64,000 bases of DNA. Origin: Streptomyces sp. GESEQ-35. GTDB taxonomy: Bacteria > Actinomycetota > Actinomycetes > Streptomycetales > Streptomycetaceae. Positions 7,445 through 14,889 of the stretch are shown here, in pieces; the stretch's first letter is position 1; the number at the start of each line of letters is the position of its first letter. The notes below the pieces were generated by a model, which saw nothing but the letters and a program-made list of their open reading frames with translations, was not told where the DNA came from and made no database searches. The stretch lies in contig NZ_JAFFSX010000007.1 in assembly GCF_017948485.1 (NCBI RefSeq), forward strand, positions 248,001 through 312,000, written 5' to 3'. Position numbers and translations under genes: made by a program.

Positions 7445-7779
7445 CTAGTCCAGGAAACCGAGCGCCGTGTGCGGACGGCAGAACGTGAACGCTGGCACCT
7501 GCTGCCGCAGCGCATCGAGCGCCTCCGCCCGGCTCGCCGGGCGGCCACCCAGCAGTCGCCGGCGTGTACCGAGTCCACATTCCGCCGGTTCAAGCCGTAT
7601 TGAAGCAGCCACTCAGGCGGTGGCGACTTCCGCGCCTCAAGCTGGCGCCGCTCCGCTTCCCGGCGTTCCTCGTCCTCGATCCACCGGTCGATCTGCGCCA
7701 GCCCCGATGTCGCCTGCTGTACAAGTACGCGCCGCGCGACGTGCAGGAGTTCCAGTCGGGACGGCAGATCTTCGTTCAC
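7445..7779 (-). pseudogene. DUF6233-family gene, frameshifted
   Basis: It starts with GTG 7779, overlapping the preceding TGA (GTGA). The N-terminal two thirds match the Streptomyces DUF6233 pattern: a helix rich in Arg/Glu (IDRWIEDEERREAERRQ), then PPPEWLLQYGLN and VHAGDCWVAA. After CWVAA the reading frame is lost, but one frame over the family's typical ending appears: RAEALDALRQQVPAFTFCRP followed by HTALGFLD and TAG at 7447-7445. A small deletion near 7525-7540 explains this. The function of the family is unknown; Cys/His residues suggest metal binding. Confidence 0.75.
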
Positions 7780-8390
7780 ATGTTCGAGTCTAGATCCGCT
7801 CGGCGCTTAGCGCCCGCGGTCCGGATCGCCCGGGGATCCCAGCGGTACATCCGCCTGTACGTGACCATGGCCTCCCACTCGCGCTCGTAGAACGGGATCC
7901 ATGCGTCCATCACTACCCGGCCCTCGGTGCGCCCGTTGTGGCGGCACCACAGTTCGGCCCGGTGCCAGCGACCCCCGGCGCGCACCTCGATGTCGCGGCG
8001 CGGCCGGAACGTGGTTCAGTCGCCGTCGAAGCAGTCGCTCATCTCGCCGACGTCGATCCGGTGGGCGTCGCCCTCGTGCCATTCGATCTCGGCCGCGGCG
8101 AGGGCTCCCCGCGCCCACCGGTTGGCCAGCCGCATGTGGTCCGGGTGCCAGTAGACCCATGCCATGCGAATCCTGCGCGAGGGATCCGGCAGGCACTGGG
8201 TGTTGACGATGGTGGGCACGGCGCGACCTTCCGGGAGGTCGCGAACCTCCAGGAGCTCCGTCCGCTCGCGCCGTCCGTCCCATTGCAGCTCGATAAAGAG
8301 CCCGGTGAGGTCGGTAACCGTCTAGCGCCAGCCCGGCGCCTTGTCCGGCACTGGCACAGGAGCCTCTTCCACATCACGTAATTCGCTCAC
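7776..8390 (-). pseudogene. Hypothetical gene with two in-frame nonsense codons
   Basis: From a GTG at 8390 (VSELRDVEE) a single frame runs to TGA at 7778-7776, interrupted only by TAG (in GWR*TVTDLTG, about 8325) and TGA (in DCFDGD*TTFRPRRD, 8018-8016). Composition and coding bias continue unchanged through both stops. Either would become Trp by one base change (TGG). The protein would be about 204 aa with Trp/Arg-rich segments (MAWVYWHPDHMRLANRW and WIPFYEREWEAMVTYRRMYRW). I do not recognise the family. It would have been translated together with the DUF6233 gene through a GTGA overlap. It also has a TTA codon near its start. Confidence 0.7.
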
Positions 8391-8532
8391 ATGTTTGAAA
8401 TTGGCGACTTGGGACCCGTCTGGCTAGGTGATCCCGTTAGACGCGGCAGTCGATCGCATCTGACGTGGGAAGCTGGAATCGGAGAGGCGCCGCAGGGAAG
8501 ACATCGGCAAGGTCGAGGAAGGGGAAGGCCAC

Positions 8533-8906
8533 GTGCCGCAGGCCAGTCCGAGAGGTACGCACTTGCAGGTTTCTGAAGCTCTGAGCCAGAAGATCAAGAA
8601 GGGCGAGATCACTGAGGCGCTGCCATCTCAAGCCACGCTCATGAGTACTTACGGCGTGAGCCGCAGCACCATCGAGCGGGCGCTAAGCGCACTCAAGGCT
8701 GATGGTGTGATCGAGTCAGTCCAGGGCGCCGGCTGGTTCGTGGCGGGGACCGGTGACCGCCGTCCCCTGGTCGAGAGGGTGACAGACCTGTTGCGCGCCG
8801 ACGGCGTCAAGGTTGGCGACCGCTTCCCGACCGAGAAGGAACTGTGCGACCTGTTCGGCGCATCACGGACCGCCGTCCGCTCTGCCATCGCACAGCAGAG
8901 GGCATC
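8533..8906 (+). pseudogene. GntR-type regulator with two winged helices, C-terminally disrupted
   Basis: GTG start with GGAAGGGGAAGG upstream. Two GntR winged-helix domains follow in tandem: residues about 10-70 (LPSQATLMSTYGVSRSTIERALSALKADGVI pattern) and about 76-121 (FPTEKELCDLFGASRTAVRSAIAQ). After that the frame is shifted: the expected EGILRR continuation lies one frame away and runs straight into the kinase-like sequence. Doubled GntR domains occur in Streptomyces integrative-element regulators. It may once have been a GntR-kinase fusion or two adjacent genes. Confidence 0.7.
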
Positions 8907-9759
8907 TTGCGGAGGGCCTGCGCGGCTGCCGAGGTGGACCCAGACGGAATCAAGCTTCTGCGCTTTGGGGACCACGCAGTGTTCCGCATCAACGGAGGCC
9001 GGATCGTCTCACGCGTGGGCCGTAGTCCCGACCGGTTGCCGTCCATCCGTCGGGAGGTGTCCGTGGCGGGATGGCTCGCCGCTGAGGGATACCCGGCGGC
9101 CCGGCTCGTCACGGGAGCGGAACAGCCCATCGTCGTCGACGGCCACCCTGTGACCTTCTGGGAAGGGTTGGCCGACGGCGACACTTACGCAAGTACTGGC
9201 GAAATGGGCACTCTTCTGCGGCGACTCCATGAACTGGAGCCGCCCCCCTTTTCGTTGCCCCCGCTTCGGCCTTTCGACAAGGTCACACAGCGTTTGAAGC
9301 GTGCAGTGATCTCGGACACGACCCGCGCCTATCTCAGCTCGATGGCGGACCAGTTGGCGGCTGAGTACGGCCGTCTCAGGTTCGTGCTCCCCGCAGGGCA
9401 CTTGCACGGAGACTTCAACATCGGGAACGTCCTGCGTGACACGGCAGGCCGCCCTAAGATCATTGACCTGGACGGGTTCGTCACGGGCCCGCGTGAGTGG
9501 GATCTGATGCAGACGGCCATGTACTACGACAGCTTCCGGTTGGCGCACAGGGGCCGAGTACGCCGATTTCGTCGCTGGCTACGGCTTCGACGTCCGGGAG
9601 TGGTCGGGGTACGCCGTCCTGCGGGGCATTCGCGAACTCCTCATGGTCACGTGGCTTTCGCAGAACGCCGGCGCGAGCCCGCGCGCCGCTGAGGAAGTTG
9701 AGAAGCGGGTGGAGAGCCTGCGCTCAGGCGGCTCGCGCCGAGACTGGGCGCCGTTCTAG
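8907..9759 (+). pseudogene. Aminoglycoside phosphotransferase (APH)-fold kinase, frameshifted near its 3' end
   Basis: The frame from TTG 8907 (or a fusion with the upstream GntR part) has the APH/choline-kinase fold: RFGDHAVFRINGGRIVSRV, a VAGWLAAEGYPAARLV core, the catalytic loop HLHGDFNIGNVL and the metal-binding IDLDGF. After YYDSF (about 9535) the frame changes. The other frame continues sensibly as AEYADFVAGYGFDVREW to TAG at 9757-9759. The active-site residues are intact but the C-terminal lobe is out of frame, so the product is probably inactive. Confidence 0.75.
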
Positions 9760-9893
9760 GTTCCCGATGGCTGATCACCCAGACTCCAGAAACGGCATCG
9801 AGATGCACAGGGCGTCTCCGCCCACTCTGTCACGCACTGCAATAGGTGTGGCACGACCTGGAACGCGAAAGGCGCAAGCGCCAGCCCGTAGCG

Positions 9894-10235
9894 CTAATCT
9901 CCTAGATCTGTCGGGGAATCGCCTGTTCTCTTGCGGAATTTCTCCTGAGCTTCTCGTAGAGCCTGACCCGCTTGCTGCTGACGACGCAGTGCCCGCCCCA
10001 CACTAAACGCCCCGGCGCTTAAGATGGTATTGGCGGCTATAGCCGCCAATACCCAAGCTGACGTTGCATCAGAGCTACGCAGCCCTGATGCGAGGATAAC
10101 AGCAATTAGCGCCACAAGAATTGTTACCAGGGTGCCAATCCAAGCAGCTGCGATTTGGACCGCTCGAATCGCTAGGTCGTGACGCTCTTTCTGGGCGCGG
10201 ATTAGGGAATCCCGAGCGGCTGCTTCAGGATCCAT
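9894..10235 (-). CDS. Small two-span membrane protein
   Basis: 113 aa. A charged N-terminus (SLIRAQKERHDLAIRA) is followed by two hydrophobic spans (about 27-50 and 58-78). A basic, Gln-rich helical tail (RRQQQAGQALREAQEKFRKR) could form a coiled coil. No family recognised. GC content is lower than the core genome. It overlaps the end of the upstream membrane protein gene by 11 bp. In the island it is one of few intact genes; a role in plasmid-type spread or superinfection exclusion is conceivable but not shown. Confidence 0.65.
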   Translation of the reverse strand: MDPEAAARDSLIRAQKERHDLAIRAVQIAAAWIGTLVTILVALIAVILASGLRSSDATSAWVLAAIAANTILSAGAFSVGRALRRQQQAGQALREAQEKFRKRTGDSPTDLGD

Positions 10236-10626
10236 AGGTGCTCACCCCTGTTGCTACGGAAGACAGTAATATCAGAAGGCCAACGGCGTCAGCCGCGATC
10301 ACGTAGAGCCATCCCTTCATTCGCCCATGGCCGTCGTAGCAAAGGAATCGAAACCCGAACGGAATAAACATTCCACCCAGCCCCAACACCACTAATGCGG
10401 CGAAGACTTGTGGAGTGCCGAGGGGTCTGTCCTGCTGCGCAGCGGCCAACATGAACAGGAAGAACGTTGATATGGCAGTCACGATCCAGTCGATCCAGAA
10501 GACCGCATCATCCATGGTGAGAGCATGTCTCTTACCCGCCGGGGGCTCCCTGGATACCAACTTGAACCAGGTTTGCGTGCCCGAGACGACAAGAGCCAGC
10601 AACAGTGTAAGAAGCCACGCAGGCAT
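10225..10626 (-). CDS. Membrane protein with about four spans
   Basis: 133 aa from ATG 10626 (MPAWLLTLLL), preceded by GGGGGACTTC; longer starts up to 10737 lack a ribosome site. Hydrophobic spans lie at about residues 2-18, 42-62, 73-92 and 108-128, with a short Lys/Arg loop after the first. It has no recognised domain. Its last codons overlap the next membrane protein gene, so the two are likely one operon and may be partners. Confidence 0.6.
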   Translation of the reverse strand: MPAWLLTLLLALVVSGTQTWFKLVSREPPAGKRHALTMDDAVFWIDWIVTAISTFFLFMLAAAQQDRPLGTPQVFAALVVLGLGGMFIPFGFRFLCYDGHGRMKGWLYVIAADAVGLLILLSSVATGVSTYGS

Positions 10627-10792
10627 GAAGTCCCCCGGTCCGCTCACGGACATCAGCACGCCCATCATCGCGCTAGCGGCGACTGAATGGCAGAGGCACG
10701 GGTGATTGGATCCAGCAGCGGGGCCCGAGCGCCTCAAGGATCTCTTCGACGCTGCCAGGGGTCGTGAGCGCTCGACTTGACCACCCAGGTGC

Positions 10793-11458
10793 TCAGTCCG
10801 AGGGTGGCCAGGCAGTTTGCTGCCAGAGGCGGAAGCCGCTGGCCTGTTCTATGAAGTCGCGGAACTCCGCTGCCCGCTGCATGCCAGGAGTGACGCGCCC
10901 CTGGAACTCTCGTACGTACTGCACACAGCGCGCGGACTTCAGGCTCTCACCAAGTTGCAGGGCTTTTAGGGCGATGTCGAAGCCGCGGCTGATCTCCCCT
11001 TGGGCGATGTAGGACTCAGCCTGAACCATGGTCGCGAAGAAGTCGCTTCGGTTGTTGAGGCCGTCGCCGATGATGGACCCCGCGCCACGCTCCGTGGCTT
11101 CGACGGATCGTCCCAGGTCACGGAAGCAGTGACCGAACTCGGCAGCAAGCTCCACTTCGTCGAAGTACGCGATCCATGGCGGGTCGCTGTCGGTGGTGCG
11201 GAGGCCGAGCTGTCGCTCTGCTTCCGCAAGCGCCAGGTCACAGCCGCGATCGTCGCCCATGCGGGCAAGCGCCCTGGCTTTCATAGCCCTGAACTGAGCC
11301 GCCAGGGTAGGCGTGAGGCTCGCCGCCGGCCCCATACTCGCCGCGCGCGCCAGTGTGGCGGCTTCACGGTAGTTGCCGACAAAGGTCGCTTGGTGGCTCA
11401 TCGCGGAGAGGATGCTGCTCCCCAAGAGCCTGTCACCTGCGGCTTGCCCCATCCGTAG
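10793..11458 (-). pseudogene. C-terminal part of a TPR-containing transcriptional regulator
   Basis: The last about 220 residues of a regulator with tetratricopeptide-like helices are present: AMSHQATFVGNYREAATLARA, FRAMKARALARMGD, CDLALAEAERQLG and QAESYIAQGEISRGFDIALKALQL. In Streptomyces such tails usually follow an N-terminal XRE helix-turn-helix. Here the sequence stops being recognisable at about 11458 and abuts the integrase fragment in the opposite direction. The DNA-binding half is missing, so the gene is broken. Confidence 0.7.
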
Positions 11459-11461
11459 GGC

Positions 11462-11694
11462 ATGCACGCCCTGAGGCACTTCTACGCCTCGGTTCTGCTG
11501 GACGCCGGCGAGAACATCAAGGCACTGAGCAACTACCTCGGACACAACGATCCGGGGTTCACGCTCCGCGTCTACACGCACCTCATGCCGAGCAGCGACG
11601 CACGGGCCCGGAAGGCCGTGGACAGCCTGTACGAGGGCACCGATCCGGCGCACGACGGCCCAGGGACGGCCCAGGGACGGCCCAGGAGGAGTGA
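11462..11694 (+). pseudogene. int: Tyrosine recombinase (integrase), C-terminal fragment
   Basis: About 75 residues of the catalytic domain of a phage-type integrase remain: HALRHFYASVLLDAGENIKA (the HxxR box), LGHNDPGF (the second conserved His) and RVYTHL with the nucleophilic Tyr. The N-terminal and core-binding parts are absent. The sequence starts abruptly after an in-frame TAG at the junction with the TPR pseudogene. Near its end an 11-bp tandem duplication (ACGGCCCAGGG) shifts the frame past the natural stop. Without the extra copy it would read GTAQEE and then TGA at 11694. Integrase genes normally lie next to their att site, as here (50 bp). Confidence 0.8.
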
Positions 11695-11702
11695 GACGCC
11701 AC

Positions 11703-11731
11703 GGGGCCGACGGTCCGCGACCGTCGGCCCC
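11703..11731 (+). terminator. Perfect 12-bp stem terminator after integrase fragment
   Basis: GGGGCCGACGGT (11703-11714), loop CCGCG, ACCGTCGGCCCC (11720-11731). It lies between the integrase remnant and the 3' end of the convergent glnA2, and could stop both. Confidence 0.75.
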
Positions 11732-11742
11732 ACTCGTCGAAT

Positions 11743-11857
11743 GAGCAGGAAACCCGCTCTGACCTGTGTCTACAGCACCGGCAGCGACTTCCGCAGCTCG
11801 AACGCCGTCACCTCGGACCGGTACTCCTCCCACTCCTGCCGCTTGTTGCGGATAAAG
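11743..11857. repeat. Right attachment-site repeat (attR-like) in 3' end of glnA2
   Basis: Partner of 4603-4717. It includes the stop codon and last 28 codons of the intact glnA2, so the element appears to have brought a replacement 3' end that keeps the gene functional. Confidence 0.8.
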
Positions 11858-13131
11858 AAGTCGAAGACGTGCTCGCCCAGGGTGTCGGCGACCAGGTCGC
11901 TGCGCTCCATCAGGGACAGCGCCTCGCCGAGGTTCTGCGGCAGCGGCTCGATGCCCATCGCGCGGCGCTCGGCGTCGGAGAGGGCCCAGACGTCGTCCTC
12001 GGCGCCGGGCGGCAGCTCGTAGCCCTCCTCGATGCCCTTGAGGCCGGCGGCGAGCAGGACGGCGTACGCCAGGTACGGGTTCGCGCCGGTGTCGAGTGAG
12101 CGGACCTCGACTCGCGCCGAGCCCGTCTTGCCGGGCTTGTACATCGGGACGCGAACCAGGGCCGAGCGGTTGTTGTGGCCCCAGCAGATGTAGGAGGGAG
12201 CCTCGCCGCCGGCGCCGGCGGTGCGCTCGGAGCCGCCCCAGATGCGCTTGTACGAGTTCACCCACTGGTTGGTCACCGCGGCGATCTCCGCGGCGTGCTT
12301 CAGCAGGCCCGCGATGAAGGAGCGGCCGACCTTGGAGAGCTGGTACTCGGAGCCGGACTCGTAGAACGCGTTGCGGTCGCCCTCGAAGAGGGAGAGGTGC
12401 GTGTGCATGCCCGAGCCGGGGTGCTCGGAGAACGGCTTCGGCATGAAGGTCGCCTGGACCCCCTGCTCCAGCGCCACCTGCTTCATGACCAGGCGGAACG
12501 TCATGATGTTGTCGGCCGTGGAGAGCGCGTCCGCGTAGCGGAGGTCGATCTCCTGCTGGCCCGGGGCGCCCTCGTGGTGCGAGAACTCGACCGAGATGCC
12601 CATCGACTCCAGCATCGTGATCGCCTGACGGCGGAAGTCCTGGCCGACGTGGGTGGGCGTGTGGTCGAAGTAGCCCGAGTTGTCGGCGGGGGTCGGCCGC
12701 GAGCCGTCCAGCGGCTTGTCCTTCAGCAGGAAGAACTCGATCTCGGGGTGCGTGTAGAAGGTGAAGCCCAGGTCGGAGGTCTTGGACAGGGCCCGCTTGA
12801 GGACATACCTCGGGTCGGCGAAGGACGGGGAGCCGTCCGGCATGAGGATGTCGCAGAACATGCGGGCCGTACCGGGGGCCTCGGCGCGCCAGGGCAGGAC
12901 CTGGAAGGTCGACGGGTCCGGCTTGGCGATCATGTCGGACTCGTACACCCGGGCGAAGCCCTCGATCGCGGAGCCGTCGAAACCGATGCCCTCGTCGAAG
13001 GCCTGCTCCAGCTCGGCCGGGGCCACCGCGACGGACTTGAGGAAGCCCAGCACGTCCGTGAACCACAGGCGTACGAAACGGATGTCGCGCTCCTCCAATG
13101 TACGGAGCACGAACTCCTGCTGCTTGTCCAT
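11770..13131 (-). CDS. glnA2: Glutamine synthetase-like ligase GlnA2
   Basis: 453 aa, a GSI-beta-length enzyme. It has the GS beta-grasp domain (FVRLWFTDVLGFLKSVAVA) and the catalytic domain: GFDGSAIEGF, the metal-binding YTHPEIEFFLL and HHEGAPGQQEIDLRY, FMPKPFSEHPGSGMHTHLSL, and RVEVRSLDTGANPYLA. The adenylylation-loop Tyr of classical GlnA is not preserved as far as I can see. The S. coelicolor orthologue (about SCO2241) has been reported to act as a gamma-glutamylpolyamine synthetase rather than a true GS; that is prior knowledge, not visible here. ATG 13131 follows GGAAGCGGAAG; an upstream ATG at 13146 is less likely. Its 3' end is the integration site of the island. Confidence 0.92.
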   Translation of the reverse strand: MDKQQEFVLRTLEERDIRFVRLWFTDVLGFLKSVAVAPAELEQAFDEGIGFDGSAIEGFARVYESDMIAKPDPSTFQVLPWRAEAPGTARMFCDILMPDGSPSFADPRYVLKRALSKTSDLGFTFYTHPEIEFFLLKDKPLDGSRPTPADNSGYFDHTPTHVGQDFRRQAITMLESMGISVEFSHHEGAPGQQEIDLRYADALSTADNIMTFRLVMKQVALEQGVQATFMPKPFSEHPGSGMHTHLSLFEGDRNAFYESGSEYQLSKVGRSFIAGLLKHAAEIAAVTNQWVNSYKRIWGGSERTAGAGGEAPSYICWGHNNRSALVRVPMYKPGKTGSARVEVRSLDTGANPYLAYAVLLAAGLKGIEEGYELPPGAEDDVWALSDAERRAMGIEPLPQNLGEALSLMERSDLVADTLGEHVFDFFIRNKRQEWEEYRSEVTAFELRKSLPVL

Positions 13132-13439
13132 CTTCCGCTTCCCCATCCTTGCTGGTCAGGCCGCCTGTCCTCTGCACCGTGGGAGGCGGTCGGGCACCTG
13201 AGCATCACACCACAACACCATTTCATGCGCGTTGCCGACCATGATCGCCCCGCCGACCTCGGCGTGAACGCCTCCGATCCGGGAGGTGTACTGCTCAGTG
13301 CCCATAGTGCCTGCTCGCACCGACATCCGTAACGCCCGGCCGTACTGGAAGCCGCCATTACTGTGATCGCCCTACGAATTGCCCCTCCTCCCCCATTACG
13401 ATCAGCTGACCCGACCCTTTCCCCAGAAGGACACACCCC
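13132..13439. other. Intergenic region between divergent glnA2 and DUF3105 genes
   Basis: 308 bp with no gene I can support. Promoters for both genes must lie here; I see no convincing long inverted repeat or GlnR-type box. The DUF3105 gene has GAAGGA 12 bases before its ATG. Confidence 0.5.
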
Positions 13440-14102
13440 ATGGGCTCCGCCAAGAAGAGCAACTCCGCTGAGCGCAAGGCGCGAATAGAGGAGATGCGGC
13501 GCGCCGAGCGTGCCCGCGAGCGCCGCAATCGCATCCTCACCATCGCGGCCAGCGCGGTGGTCGTCGCCGGTCTCGTCGTCGGCGGTGTTGTGCTCATGCA
13601 GTCGCAGTCCGACGACGACGCCGCCACGGCGAGCGACTCCAGCACCGGGAAGTTCGTCACGGGCGCGGACGGCGTGAAGACCTGGGAGGGCAAGCTGACC
13701 CAGACCCACGTCACCAAGACCGTGAAGTACCCGGTGGAGCCCCCGGTCGGCGGCGACCACAACCAGGTGTGGATGAACTGCAACGGGGACGTCTACACCG
13801 AGGAGATCAACAACATGAACGCCGTGCACTCGCTGGAGCACGGCGCGGTCTGGGTGACGTACACCAGCAAGGCGGCCAAGAAGGACGTGGACGCGCTGGC
13901 GGCGAAGGTGAAGCAGACGCCGTACTCGCTGATGAGTCCGGACGAGAAGCAGAAGGACCCGATCATGCTCACGGCGTGGGGGCATCAGCGCACGGTGACG
14001 AGTGCGGACGACCCGAATGTCGGCAAGTTCTTCGAGAAGTACGTCCAGGGTGAGCAGACGCCCGAGCCGGGTGCCGCCTGCACGGGTGGGCTGTCGAAGT
14101 GA
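13440..14102 (+). CDS. DUF3105 domain membrane-anchored protein
   Basis: 220 aa: a highly basic N-terminus (KARIEEMRRAERARERRNR), one membrane span (about 31-53), and an extracytoplasmic DUF3105 domain. The domain contains PPVGGDHNQVWMNCNGDVY and AVHSLEHGAVWVTY, with conserved His and two Cys (one near the C-terminus, GAACTGG). DUF3105 proteins are commonly found next to DUF305 proteins in actinobacteria and may bind metal at the cell surface. It overlaps the next gene by 4 bp (GTGA), so the two are co-translated. Confidence 0.85.
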   Translation: MGSAKKSNSAERKARIEEMRRAERARERRNRILTIAASAVVVAGLVVGGVVLMQSQSDDDAATASDSSTGKFVTGADGVKTWEGKLTQTHVTKTVKYPVEPPVGGDHNQVWMNCNGDVYTEEINNMNAVHSLEHGAVWVTYTSKAAKKDVDALAAKVKQTPYSLMSPDEKQKDPIMLTAWGHQRTVTSADDPNVGKFFEKYVQGEQTPEPGAACTGGLSK

Positions 14103-14725
14103 AACGGTCGCAGGCCGGCTGGATCGGCGGGACCGCGGCTGCCGTGCTCGTCGCCGCGGGCGCGATCACCTACGCGGTCGCCGAGGACGGCAACTCCGGT
14201 GTCGAGCCGCCGGCCGCCGACTCCGCGGATGCCGGGTTCGCGCGTGACATGGCCGTACATCACCAGCAGGCCGTGGAGATGTCGTACATCGTGCGCGACC
14301 GCACCGACGACACGGAGGTACGGCGGCTCGCGTACGACGTCGCGCAGACGCAGGCCAATCAGCGCGGCATGCTGCTGGGCTGGCTGACCCTGTGGGCGTT
14401 GCCGAAGGTGTCGGCGGACGGGCCGATGACCTGGATGGACATGGGCGGCATGGCCTCAGGCGAGGACGGCGCGCTGATGCCGGGCATGGCGACCAACTCC
14501 GACCTGGAGAAGCTGGGGAAGCTCAACGGCAAGCAGGCCGAGATCTTCTATCTGCAGCTGATGACGGACCATCACAAGGGCGGCATCCATATGGCCGAGG
14601 GGTGTGTGGAGCGCTGCTCGGTCGGGGTGGAGAAGGATCTCGCGCAGGGCATGGTCGACGCGCAGGAGTCGGAGATCCAGCTGATGGCGGATCTGCTCAA
14701 GGAGCGGGGCGCGAAGGCGCGTTGA
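14099..14725 (+). CDS. DUF305 family secreted/membrane-anchored protein
   Basis: 208 aa with an N-terminal signal-anchor (about 7-28). The DUF305 ferritin-like four-helix region has DMAVHHQQAVEMSYIV and LMTDHHKGGIHMAEGC, with paired His and Met residues as expected for metal (often copper) binding, and a Met-rich loop (WMDMGGMASGEDGALMPGM). The start overlaps the DUF3105 stop. Families of this type occur with copper-resistance genes; the copper-type locus 2 kb downstream supports that, by inference. Confidence 0.85.
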   Translation: MKRSQAGWIGGTAAAVLVAAGAITYAVAEDGNSGVEPPAADSADAGFARDMAVHHQQAVEMSYIVRDRTDDTEVRRLAYDVAQTQANQRGMLLGWLTLWALPKVSADGPMTWMDMGGMASGEDGALMPGMATNSDLEKLGKLNGKQAEIFYLQLMTDHHKGGIHMAEGCVERCSVGVEKDLAQGMVDAQESEIQLMADLLKERGAKAR

Positions 14726-14889
14726 CGCAAGGCTTCGGGGGACGTATGCCTCAAATCCCCTGTGTATACGGTTCCTTGGGGGCTTCTTGGGTTACCCATT
14801 CCCCCCGGATTCCCCTGGCATGAACGGTTCATCGCGAGAGTGGCCACCGTCGAGTGATCACTCGCGACGAACCGCATCCAGGGGGTTCC

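Noticed and set aside
11462..12022. Integrase with a 110-residue C-terminal extension
   Set aside because: The extension is antisense glnA2 sequence reached only because an 11-bp duplication shifted the frame past the natural stop.
10793..13177. 794-codon frame joining the TPR fragment to sequence under glnA2
   Set aside because: Only the last 220 codons (10793-11458) look like protein; the rest is an out-of-frame reading of glnA2 and the island border.
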